DNA of 64,000 bases, taken from the NCBI GenBank assembly GCA_015709495.1, contig CP054189.1:806001-870000 (forward strand), written 5' to 3'. Below the pieces are notes generated by a model. That model was not told where the DNA came from and ran no database searches. It was given only the letters and a program-made list of their open reading frames with translations. Source of the DNA: Chthonomonadaceae bacterium (lineage in GTDB: Bacteria > Armatimonadota > Fimbriimonadia > Fimbriimonadales > Fimbriimonadaceae). Shown here piece by piece: positions 33,231 to 41,657 of the stretch. The position numbers and the translations under genes were made by a program. Position 1 is the stretch's first letter. Each line of letters opens with the position of its first letter.

Positions 33231-36200
33231 GGCAAGACGCAAACGTCGTGAACCGTATCAAGGAAGTTCAAAGCTTTCCCAGCTTGCTGAAGTTCCTGCG
33301 CGACGACCTCGATTGGCCCATCACCTCCGACGATGTTGAAGACCTGACCTTCGACTATTCGCCCGATGAACTTGGGTTCGACAAGAAGATGGCGGTCAAG
33401 GTGCGCAGCATCAAGCAGCTGCGGCCGTTGGTCAAAGACCAGCCGTGGGGCATCTTCTACATCGACTTTGAGCCCAAGCGGTTGCCGGTCGGTGCGCTCC
33501 GAAGGTTGCTAAGAAGCCTGGTCGTAAAGAAGCGCGGCGGCGGCGATGGTAGCCAGGCGACCTGGAATCTCGACGACCTACTTTTCATCTCGTTCCATGG
33601 CGAAGAGAGTCGACGAACCGTCGCCTTTGCCCACTTCCACGAGCGCGACCAGAAGCAACCGCAACTTCGCACGTTCTATTGGGACCAGGGCGAGACCGAG
33701 TTCGCCAGCGTACTGGAGAGCCTCGGCAAGCTGAACTGGCCGCAGTATGCGGGGTCCGCGGAGATGGCGCACGTCTGGCGACAGTATTGGGGCGCGGCTT
33801 TCCGAGTGGGGCACGGCGAAGTCATCCGCGATTCCAAGGCCCTCAGCAAGAAGCTTGCTCAGGTTGCACTCAAGATTCGGCAGCATGTGTTCGACCTGCT
33901 CGATGCCGAGGATGCCGACAAGGGGCCACTCCACCGGTTGTTCGCCTCGTTCAAGAAGGCGCTTCTGCACGACCTCGACGAACAACGGTTCGCCGACGTG
34001 CTTGCCCAGACCTTCACCTATGGGCTGCTTGCCGCCAAGGCGGAAATTGGAACGAAGACCCCACTGGAACCAGGCCACTTGGCCGAGCAAATCCCCGCTA
34101 CCAACCCACTGCTACGCGAGTTGTTCGAGGAGTTCCAGCATCTCACCGGGGTTGGGTTGGACAAGCTCGACGAAGACCTTGGTGACCTTGGCGTCGACGA
34201 ACTGGTCGACCTGCTCAACACCGTCGATGTCGATGAGGCCCTGAAGAACTTTGGCCGAACCACGATGTCGGGGCAAGAAGACCCGGTCGTCCACTTTTAC
34301 GAAGAGTTCCTTAAGGACTACGACAAGGAACAGAAAGTCGAGCGAGGCGTTTTCTACACGCCCAAGCCCGTGGTCTCTTTCATCGTCCGCAGTGTCCACG
34401 AGATTCTCCAGAAGGAGTTTGGGCTGGAAGATGGCCTTGCCAGCACCGCGACCTGGGATGACATGGTCGCCAAGCATGAGGGCTTGGCCAAGCCGGAAGG
34501 CATCCGGGGCAACGAGCCGTTTGTCCAAATCCTCGACCCAGCGGTGGGCACCGGCACGTTCCTCGAAGCGTGCATCCAGCTCGTCTACGACACGATGGCG
34601 GCCAAATGGAGTCGCGCGGGTAAGGACATCAAGACCGAATGGAACCGCTACGTGCCCGAGCACCTGCTGCCAAGGTTGCATGGCTTTGAGTTGATGATGG
34701 CACCCTACGTGGTCTGCCACATGAAGCTTGCCTTGCGATTGAAGGAACTTGGATATGACTTCCAGTCTGGCGAGCGACTTCGGGTCTACCTAACCAACGC
34801 GCTAGAGCCCGGACTGCAAGCGCAATCGGTCATTACCGGTCTGGTGGCTGCCATTGCGCACGAGGCTCATGCGGCAGCGGCCGACAAGCGAGAGAAGCGT
34901 TTCAGCGCCGTTATCGGCAACCCTCCCTATTCGGGGCACTCGGCGAACGCGAGTAAGAACAAAGATGGCTCCTACACCTTCATTGGCCAGTTGCTTCAGG
35001 ACTACTACCAAGTCGACGGCCACCCGCTAGGCGAGAAGAACCCTAAATGGCTCCAGGATGACTACGTCAAGTTCATTCGGCTTGGTCAGTTCCACGTCCA
35101 GCAGGCAACGACCGGTGTGCTGGCATTCATCAGCAACCACGGATATCTCGACAATCCGACGTTCCGTGGCATGCGCCAACAACTGATGGGCGCCTTCCCA
35201 GAAATCAGGCTCCTCGACCTACATGGGAACAGTAAGAAGAAGGAGACGGCTTCCGACGGGTCAAAGGACGACAACGTCTTCGACATCATGCAGGGAGTCG
35301 CCATTGGAGCGTTTGTTTGTCCGCTAGGGTCTAGGCTCAACTCAGAGGTCACCCACGGCGACTTGTTCGGATTGCGGCAGGCAAAGTACGAAGCCCTTGC
35401 CACTTCTAGTCTGCTCGAATCGCCGGTCAAGCAGGTTCATCCCTCAACGCCCTTCTACCTGTTCATCGCCCAAAACGTTGACTTAAGGGGCGAATATGAG
35501 AGGTGGTGGAAACTCACCGACATCTTCCCGGTCAACGTTTTGGGATTCCAGAGTCATCGGGACCACTTCGCCATAGCATTCACGGCCGATGAGATGCGAA
35601 GTCGCATGGAGGTCTTTCGGTCGGACCGCGGTAATGACGAGGTTGCCGAGCTCTTTGAACTCAAGGATAATCGTGACTGGAAAGTCTCACGTGCCCGTCA
35701 GCAAGCCCGCCTAGACCCTGATTGGGATTCGAAGATAATCAACTGCGCTTATCGTCCGTTCGACACTCGCGCCTGCTACTTCAGCACGGTCGCGATGGAC
35801 TACCCGAGGCGGGAGTTGCTCGACCATGTGGCTTGGCGAGAAAACTGGTGCTTGAACGTGACTCGCCAGACGAAGTCTGACTCTTGGCAGCATAACGTCG
35901 TTACGCACTCTCCGGCCCCAGCGGTCTTTGTCGAGCTCAAAGATGGCTCCAGTGTCATGCCACTGTGGTTGTATCCGGCGACGGATTCGCTCGGCATGGA
36001 CTTGGAACGTCGAGCAAACCTGTCCAATCAGTTTCTTGTCGCCTTGAGGCAAGGGGCGGAAGCTGACCTTGAGCCTGAATCGGTTTTTGGATACATTTAC
36101 TGCGTCCTCTCCTCACCGACATATCGGGCGCGGTATGTCGAGTTCCTGAAAATCGACTTCGCACGCGTGCCTCTGCCGGGTAGTCGCGAACTCTTCAACG

Positions 36201-36601
36201 CGCTTGCGTTGCGAGGCCTGTCCCTTATCGACCTGCACTTGCTTGGAGGCGAGCGAGTCGAAGCTGCGCCACGAAGGTATCAGGGGAGGTGTGGAATCCC
36301 GCTGGCAAAGGCAACCTACGAATTAGGTGGCGTTGCCGTGGATGACTCCAAGCGCAACCGCTTCGAGAGTGTTCCTGAGGAACTTTGGGAGTTCACAGTC
36401 GGCGGCTACCAGCCTGCCCAGAAGTGGTTGAAAGACCGGAAGGGACGTACCCTAACCGAAGCAGACATCCGCCACTACGAGCATATGCTCTACGCCATCG
36501 AGGAGACCATCCGCATCATGGCCGAAATCGACGAGGTCATCGAAGCCCACGGCGGTTGGCCAGGCGCTTTCCAACACTCGAACGACGAGGTTGCATCATG
36601 A
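33227..36601 (+). CDS. N6-adenine DNA methyltransferase, type ISP/IIG-like
   Basis: 1124 residues from the ATG at 33227. The N-terminal domain (about 20-150, DLDWPITSDDVEDLTF, then IKQLRPL at 62-68) is known from large methyltransferases annotated as type ISP restriction/modification enzymes. The catalytic core has motif I DPAVGTGTF (437-445) and motif IV NPPY (565-568). The C-terminal 400 residues are a likely target-recognition region. It would methylate adenine to mark self DNA. No helicase or nuclease is fused, so those activities must come from neighbours. The same N-terminal domain reappears in the sigma-like protein at 40305-41657. Confidence 0.85.
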   Translation: MRQDANVVNRIKEVQSFPSLLKFLRDDLDWPITSDDVEDLTFDYSPDELGFDKKMAVKVRSIKQLRPLVKDQPWGIFYIDFEPKRLPVGALRRLLRSLVVKKRGGGDGSQATWNLDDLLFISFHGEESRRTVAFAHFHERDQKQPQLRTFYWDQGETEFASVLESLGKLNWPQYAGSAEMAHVWRQYWGAAFRVGHGEVIRDSKALSKKLAQVALKIRQHVFDLLDAEDADKGPLHRLFASFKKALLHDLDEQRFADVLAQTFTYGLLAAKAEIGTKTPLEPGHLAEQIPATNPLLRELFEEFQHLTGVGLDKLDEDLGDLGVDELVDLLNTVDVDEALKNFGRTTMSGQEDPVVHFYEEFLKDYDKEQKVERGVFYTPKPVVSFIVRSVHEILQKEFGLEDGLASTATWDDMVAKHEGLAKPEGIRGNEPFVQILDPAVGTGTFLEACIQLVYDTMAAKWSRAGKDIKTEWNRYVPEHLLPRLHGFELMMAPYVVCHMKLALRLKELGYDFQSGERLRVYLTNALEPGLQAQSVITGLVAAIAHEAHAAAADKREKRFSAVIGNPPYSGHSANASKNKDGSYTFIGQLLQDYYQVDGHPLGEKNPKWLQDDYVKFIRLGQFHVQQATTGVLAFISNHGYLDNPTFRGMRQQLMGAFPEIRLLDLHGNSKKKETASDGSKDDNVFDIMQGVAIGAFVCPLGSRLNSEVTHGDLFGLRQAKYEALATSSLLESPVKQVHPSTPFYLFIAQNVDLRGEYERWWKLTDIFPVNVLGFQSHRDHFAIAFTADEMRSRMEVFRSDRGNDEVAELFELKDNRDWKVSRARQQARLDPDWDSKIINCAYRPFDTRACYFSTVAMDYPRRELLDHVAWRENWCLNVTRQTKSDSWQHNVVTHSPAPAVFVELKDGSSVMPLWLYPATDSLGMDLERRANLSNQFLVALRQGAEADLEPESVFGYIYCVLSSPTYRARYVEFLKIDFARVPLPGSRELFNALALRGLSLIDLHLLGGERVEAAPRRYQGRCGIPLAKATYELGGVAVDDSKRNRFESVPEELWEFTVGGYQPAQKWLKDRKGRTLTEADIRHYEHMLYAIEETIRIMAEIDEVIEAHGGWPGAFQHSNDEVAS

Positions 36602-37620
36602 TTTTGGAGCAAGCTTTCAACGGCCTCCCGGAAGTGCTCTTGGGCAGCCCGTACTTGGCCCAAGAATACGAAGAAGGCGTGGTTGCAGCATTCGCGATGT
36701 CAGTCCTTCAAGAGCTCAATGGAAGGAACATCAGCAACCCCCTATCGCTGGTCTGCTTGGAGCAGGCATACGCGCTCCCCAAGGGTTCTCGACGCGGCCT
36801 CCGTTACGACTTGTATGTCAATCAGGGGACCGTTGGCGTTAGCAGTGCGGCTTTAGCAAGGTTTCACTATCGGAAGCACAACGTATTGGAGGCTAAGTTC
36901 TTCCGCAGAAACCCCCGTGGTACCAGCATCAAACCTGCCGTCACAGCGAGTGATGCGGTTGTCCAGTTGGCTGTTGACTTAGTTCGACTATGTTGCCTCC
37001 CGTATTTCTTGGAGCCCAAAGCGAAGGATATCGACCCTGATGTCTCTTCGAAGGATATAGGACGGTATTTACTGCACATCTACGACCTGCCGCCGAGGAA
37101 GTATTTCGAAGACATCAAAGATGATGCTGGTAACAAGACAGGAACAGTACCTGCGTGGTTGGACGGCCTTCTAAAACCAGGCCAGGGTAAGGGCTTGCAG
37201 TTCGTTGTTGAAAGAGAGAGCAGTAAAGTCAGGCAAGAGTTTCCATCCCCAATTGGGGCACTGAAGATTTCTTTCAACGCTACCAACTTCGAGCAATGCC
37301 CGACGTCTCTTGAACCAGAGAGGCCTAACTATCACTGTTATCTAAGCCGTCTCGATTCCCTAAGAGTGGAGCTTGAAAAAGAATGGTTTGAGTTCGACGA
37401 GTTAGGAGAATTTGTAGAATCGGCCAACGGGAGGTTTAACATCATGAAGAGTGTGTTTGACATGCTTGGAAAGGAGCTTGAACAGCCAGGGGAGGACCAA
37501 GTGGCCACCCTGGGCTCCATCTTCAATGCGAGCATAGAAGTAGGTGTCTCAACCGCGACCGCGACGATGCTGCCGGTCACTGTCCATGCTGAGGACAACT
37601 CAGGAACGCAGGGAGAGTGA
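36598..37620 (+). CDS. Unknown protein, possible PD-(D/E)xK nuclease, of the defence operon
   Basis: 340 residues from the ATG at 36598 (MILEQAFNGLPEVLLG), overlapping the methyltransferase stop. I do not recognise a named family. LRYDLYV (Asp71) followed 27 residues later by NVLEAKFF (Glu98, Lys100) fits the D...ExK core of PD-(D/E)xK nucleases, with a basic segment RRNPRG after it. That would supply the nuclease the operon otherwise lacks. The base composition is a little lower in GC than the genes before it. The nuclease call is an inference from motif spacing only. Confidence 0.5.
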   Translation: MILEQAFNGLPEVLLGSPYLAQEYEEGVVAAFAMSVLQELNGRNISNPLSLVCLEQAYALPKGSRRGLRYDLYVNQGTVGVSSAALARFHYRKHNVLEAKFFRRNPRGTSIKPAVTASDAVVQLAVDLVRLCCLPYFLEPKAKDIDPDVSSKDIGRYLLHIYDLPPRKYFEDIKDDAGNKTGTVPAWLDGLLKPGQGKGLQFVVERESSKVRQEFPSPIGALKISFNATNFEQCPTSLEPERPNYHCYLSRLDSLRVELEKEWFEFDELGEFVESANGRFNIMKSVFDMLGKELEQPGEDQVATLGSIFNASIEVGVSTATATMLPVTVHAEDNSGTQGE

Positions 37621-37660
37621 AACTTACCCAGAGCGCAAGTTGCTTGAAGGTGTGGCTGAG

Positions 37661-38212
37661 ATGGAATCCATGACTGAACGACCTTGCCCCGACCGTGTCC
37701 GAGCGTATCATGAGGCTGGCCATGCAGTCCTCGACCTCGTGTTCGGATATGGCTTAGCGCATTGCTCGATTGAATCCGCTGGCGATGAAATCGGAGGTGT
37801 CACGAAGAGAATCTCTGAATCCGTTGCCGATGGGCATTACCCTCTCATAGTTGCCGCAGGCACTTGGGCTGAAGGAACTTCGGGCCATGATTTCGAGGCT
37901 GAGCCCTGTGAGGACGGCAGCGGGGGTGACCGCCTGAACTTGCAGGAAATCCTGCTTGATTTATTCGAGATTCCTGAAGCCGAGCGTGACGCTCGAAATG
38001 TATCTGTCAAAAGACAACACGAGATTGACGCCATGTTCGATTCGGCTTACGACAGGATTTTTGAAGCCGTGGTCGAGTCCTTTAACGAGCCTGGTCGCAT
38101 CGACCTCCTGCATGAAGTCTCCTCGCTATTGCTTGAGCATCGCACCCTGCCGCAAGATGTCTTGGACAACCTAAATGAGCGGTATCCGATTAGGACCAGT
38201 GATGGCGCTTGA
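37661..38212 (+). CDS. Small HEAGH zinc metallopeptidase (M41-like)
   Basis: 183 residues from the ATG at 37661 (MESMTERPCPD). RAYHEAGHAVLDLVFGYG carries the zinc site His17-Glu18-x-x-His21 in the same context as the FtsH (M41) peptidase domain. There is no AAA ATPase domain or membrane helix. Later VSVKRQHEIDAMFDSAYDRI is helical. A soluble stand-alone peptidase of this kind could cleave a regulator or effector of the system. It is one of two different HExxH proteins in the operon. It overlaps the next gene by 11 bp. Confidence 0.75.
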   Translation: MESMTERPCPDRVRAYHEAGHAVLDLVFGYGLAHCSIESAGDEIGGVTKRISESVADGHYPLIVAAGTWAEGTSGHDFEAEPCEDGSGGDRLNLQEILLDLFEIPEAERDARNVSVKRQHEIDAMFDSAYDRIFEAVVESFNEPGRIDLLHEVSSLLLEHRTLPQDVLDNLNERYPIRTSDGA

Positions 38213-39248
38213 CCCATTCGCTCCCGAGACTTTGAACTTCTTGCTGGAAGCAGATGCTGACCGGCCGACGTTGCTTAAACGGCGAGAGTCGAAGACATTG
38301 GAACTCAAAGTCGGTTTCGGTATGAGCGAGGAGTCCAAGGTCGACTATGCTCGCACGATGGCTGCCTTTGCGAATCGCGAGGGCGGCTACATCCTATTCG
38401 GCATTAGAAACAGCCCCCACGAGATGGATGGGCTCCAAACAGACGCTTTTGAGCGATTCGACCCCAAGTCACTCTCTGAGTTCCTGCGCAACCACTTCTC
38501 ACCGGTCATGGGATGGGAGCACTACCTCCATTCGCACCTTGGGAGAAAGTTCGGCGTAATCTACGTTTGGCCCGCCAAGTACAAGCCCATCATCTGTCAA
38601 CGCTCGAATGAAGTTGGACGCAAGCTAAGGTCGGGTGAAATTTACTTTCGCGACGGAAGCGAAACTCGACTGTCCACAGCGGTCGAGATTCACTCGATTA
38701 TCGGAGAGCGAATCGAGTTGGAGCGTCGGTCATGGCAAGACTTGCTCCGGCGCACAGCGCAAGTGAATCCGCCCTCGGTCGCTTACCTCGACCTGGAGTC
38801 CGGTCGACTCTCTGGGGCCGAAGGCTCCTTGATGATTGGCCAGGATGTTCTGGACAAGGTCAAGTTCATCCAAGAAGGCCGCTTTGCCGACGGCGGCGAG
38901 CCAACCTTGAACGTCATCGGTAATGTCGAGGTTGTCTCCACCGTGCCCATCGCGGTTGAGCAACTCGTGCCCGTCGACCCTGCGGTCTCGCACCCTTACT
39001 TGCAACGAGATGTGATTCGACTGTTGGCCGAGCGCATCGGAAACGGCGTCGCAAACGCCCACGACCTGCTCTGTGCTCGCAAGACCCACGATGTCGAGCA
39101 ACACCCCGAGTGGTTCTATCGGAACGTAGTTGGGAACCAGTCGCCCCAGTACAGCCCCTCTTACATCGACTGGCTCGTCACCCAGTTCCAGGCGAATCCC
39201 GCTTTCTTCCGCGAGGCTCGCGAGCGATACAAGGAGATGCTGGGTTGA
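38202..39248 (+). CDS. AlbA_2 (Schlafen-type) domain protein
   Basis: 348 residues from the ATG at 38202. RRESKTLELKVGFGMSEES and then TMAAFANREGGYILFGIRN are the signature of the AlbA_2 domain, found in bacterial regulators and Schlafen-like proteins. The remainder (about 170-348) is mixed alpha/beta with a C-terminal helical region. AlbA_2 proteins can bind nucleic acid or nucleotides and occur in many defence loci. Start overlaps the metallopeptidase end, and its own stop overlaps the next start (TTGA). Role in this operon is unknown. Confidence 0.75.
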   Translation: MALDPFAPETLNFLLEADADRPTLLKRRESKTLELKVGFGMSEESKVDYARTMAAFANREGGYILFGIRNSPHEMDGLQTDAFERFDPKSLSEFLRNHFSPVMGWEHYLHSHLGRKFGVIYVWPAKYKPIICQRSNEVGRKLRSGEIYFRDGSETRLSTAVEIHSIIGERIELERRSWQDLLRRTAQVNPPSVAYLDLESGRLSGAEGSLMIGQDVLDKVKFIQEGRFADGGEPTLNVIGNVEVVSTVPIAVEQLVPVDPAVSHPYLQRDVIRLLAERIGNGVANAHDLLCARKTHDVEQHPEWFYRNVVGNQSPQYSPSYIDWLVTQFQANPAFFREARERYKEMLG

Positions 39249-40315
39249 GCAACTTGCCTCCAGTGCACGACTTCAACCAGACCATCTCCTGGCTGGCTAG
39301 CGAGGGACTGGCGCAACCGGAAGGTTCGATGGTCACCACCAGCCTCGACGTTGACTTCGGGCTCTTTGCACAGCCGGTCAAAGGCAGATTCGAACGACTC
39401 AAGCAAGCTCAACTGGACGAACTGCGCAAGCAGCGCAAGGACAAATCGACGGTTTCCCCGGAAGCCGCATTTGATGAAGCTCGCCGAATCAAGGCTGGGC
39501 TGATTCAGCTGGACTGGACGCGGTATCCATCCGACGCCATCGCCTTCTACCGACCGTTCCACTTCTCTAGGCTGGATGAATGGGGAATCTACTTCGATGT
39601 CGAGAAACTGCTGAACTACGTTCACCAGGTCTTCGGAGAGATGCGCGGCCAAGTGGCATCGTTCGACTTCGAGAGCTTGCTGACCGCTTGCCTATGCGAG
39701 GTCTTCCAGCATGAATACTTCCATCACATCAGCGAGTGCGCCGCGACCACGCTGGAGGTCATGTTCCATCATGCCGGGCGCCCACGGTCGGTTTACATCG
39801 ACTACTGGCGCAATCGTTTCCGAAGCAACCACAGACATTCTCCGCTTGAAGAAGCGCTGGCCAACGCCTACGCTTACAACTCGCTCACGTTCTTGTCTCG
39901 TGTGAAGATGGGCCTACGAACGACGAGGGTCAGCGTGTATCAGGCTGCGCTGAAGCAGCAATGGCGAAAGGAGCCACCCGGTTACCGTGATGCCGCAAAC
40001 TACATCGACGGTGGATACGTTCCCGGAGCTGGAGAGCTTGTTCGGCTGTTAATCCCAAACGACGACTCACCGCACTTCGCCCTTGAGCTTGTGGCCAAGG
40101 AAGTGCTGCTGAACGGCAATGCGACCTTCTTCGCCAAGCCCGATATCCCCGTCTACATTTGTGGTTCCGAGGCCTCGGTTGAGGAGTTCAACAAGCACGT
40201 CCCCGCACCGGTCGAAGCGTATTCGTCGCTGACATGGTTGGATGATTCCTCGCAGGTTGACGCTTACTTCGAGGCGAAGCGGCAAGAGAAGCGGCGGGGC
40301 CAAGGTGGGGCTTGA
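39245..40315 (+). CDS. HExxH zincin-like metallopeptidase of the defence operon
   Basis: 356 residues from a TTG at 39245, which overlaps the preceding stop as TTGA, the same type of coupling as the ATGA junctions in this operon. The zinc motif is His156-Glu-Tyr-Phe-His160 in CEVFQHEYFHHISE, and EEALANAYAYNSL, about 60 residues later, can give the third ligand as in gluzincins. No signal peptide is present, so it acts in the cytoplasm. It may be a protease activated on infection or a processor of the neighbouring sigma-like protein. I do not recognise a named family. Confidence 0.65.
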   Translation: MSNLPPVHDFNQTISWLASEGLAQPEGSMVTTSLDVDFGLFAQPVKGRFERLKQAQLDELRKQRKDKSTVSPEAAFDEARRIKAGLIQLDWTRYPSDAIAFYRPFHFSRLDEWGIYFDVEKLLNYVHQVFGEMRGQVASFDFESLLTACLCEVFQHEYFHHISECAATTLEVMFHHAGRPRSVYIDYWRNRFRSNHRHSPLEEALANAYAYNSLTFLSRVKMGLRTTRVSVYQAALKQQWRKEPPGYRDAANYIDGGYVPGAGELVRLLIPNDDSPHFALELVAKEVLLNGNATFFAKPDIPVYICGSEASVEEFNKHVPAPVEAYSSLTWLDDSSQVDAYFEAKRQEKRRGQGGA

Positions 40316-41657
40316 TGCCTGCTATCGACTTCTCGGTCTGGTTCGGGAAGAGGCGGGTTGGCCGCTCCCGATTGCTGACCTCGACGACCTGACCTTTACG
40401 TACAAGAAGTCAGAAATCCAGTTTCTCCGGAACGAATCGGCTCAGATTGAGCGCATCCTGCAACTCCGACCGATTCCAGGTCTGAAACGTACAGTCTTCA
40501 TTATCGACCAAGGCGACAACGACCTCCACCGGTTCGCCATTCGCCGTATCGCGATTCACTTCTCCACCCGTCCCAAGCGGCTGGCTCCGAGGCCGTACTT
40601 CCCTCTGGGGGACATGGTCTTCCTGGTCATCAGTTCAGGCGAGTTGGTTTCGGTCGCACACTTTCAAGGCTCTAGCGGACTGAGTGCAGCGATGGCGGTT
40701 GCCGGGCCAGAACCTCTCGATGACTGTGATTTGCTGGTGGAGCAAGTCCATTGGACGAACTTCAGGGAAGTAGATTGGAGCCTAGAGCCAAGCCTCTATG
40801 TGCGCCATGACCGAAGCCGAAGTCGCACCCGTTGCTCGCGAAGCTATCTACTGGAGAACTGCCCTGAGATGCTCGACTTGTACGACGTCGTGTGCTCGGT
40901 CGAGCCGATTTCCCAGGCCGAGGAAGACCGCTGGTTCCGGCATGCTCGACAGGGTTCAGCGTGGGCCGTCGAGCTTATCGTTGAATACAACCTAAGGATT
41001 GTGTTTGACGCCGCCTACCGCTTCTGCAAGCAATACGATGCGTGCCGGGTGCCGTTCGAGGATGTGTTCAGCGGAGGAATCGAGGGGCTGATGCTTGCTA
41101 TCGACAAGTACGAGGTTGAGCGTGGTCATCGCTTTGCATCGTTTGCATGGCAGTGGGTCGCGAACAAGGCTGACCGAATCTTTGTGGAAAGCCTCTGGCC
41201 GGTAAACGTGCCCTACTACGTTTGGGAGAAGGCTGGACCGGCATGCCGCGACTTCAAGTTGCTGAAAGCGTTGAACGAGTATCCGCCTGTAAACAAAACC
41301 CTCGCAGAGTCGCTCAAGTTGGAGGACCACTTGACGGAAGTTGTTCGAGTTCTGACCTGGGATAACGCGGAACTTGTCGATGTCGACGAACTGGTTTATA
41401 TCCCCGACCCGGGTGCCGAGGATGCCTACAACATCATGTTGGAAGCCATCTCCCTTCCATCCCTGCTTGGGGACCTGAATGAACGCGAGAAGGATGTGGT
41501 GTTGCTACGCAATGGCCTTCACGTGCAAGCTTGGGGACACGAACTCACCCTTGAGCAGGTCGCGAACCGATATGGGCTCACCCGAGAGCGAGTTCGCCAG
41601 ATTGAATTGAAGGCGTTGAAGAAGCTGCGCCAAAATGAAGAAGATGCCCGCACCTGA
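40305..41657 (+). CDS. Sigma-70-type protein fused to a methyltransferase-associated N-terminal domain
   Basis: 450 residues from a GTG at 40305 that overlaps the previous stop. Residues 5-200 match the N-terminal domain of the operon's methyltransferase: here GWPLPIADLDDLTFTY (18-33) and ILQLRP (51-56), there DWPITSDDVEDLTFDY and IKQLRP. Residues about 210-290 are sigma region 2 (VFSGGIEGLMLAIDKYEVER, FASFAWQWV), and 392-450 are region 4 with a clear helix-turn-helix (LTLEQVANRYGLTRERVRQIE). A sigma factor inside a restriction-like operon could redirect RNA polymerase to defence genes or respond to phage. The domain fusion is not one I know from described systems. Confidence 0.75.
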   Translation: MGLDACYRLLGLVREEAGWPLPIADLDDLTFTYKKSEIQFLRNESAQIERILQLRPIPGLKRTVFIIDQGDNDLHRFAIRRIAIHFSTRPKRLAPRPYFPLGDMVFLVISSGELVSVAHFQGSSGLSAAMAVAGPEPLDDCDLLVEQVHWTNFREVDWSLEPSLYVRHDRSRSRTRCSRSYLLENCPEMLDLYDVVCSVEPISQAEEDRWFRHARQGSAWAVELIVEYNLRIVFDAAYRFCKQYDACRVPFEDVFSGGIEGLMLAIDKYEVERGHRFASFAWQWVANKADRIFVESLWPVNVPYYVWEKAGPACRDFKLLKALNEYPPVNKTLAESLKLEDHLTEVVRVLTWDNAELVDVDELVYIPDPGAEDAYNIMLEAISLPSLLGDLNEREKDVVLLRNGLHVQAWGHELTLEQVANRYGLTRERVRQIELKALKKLRQNEEDART

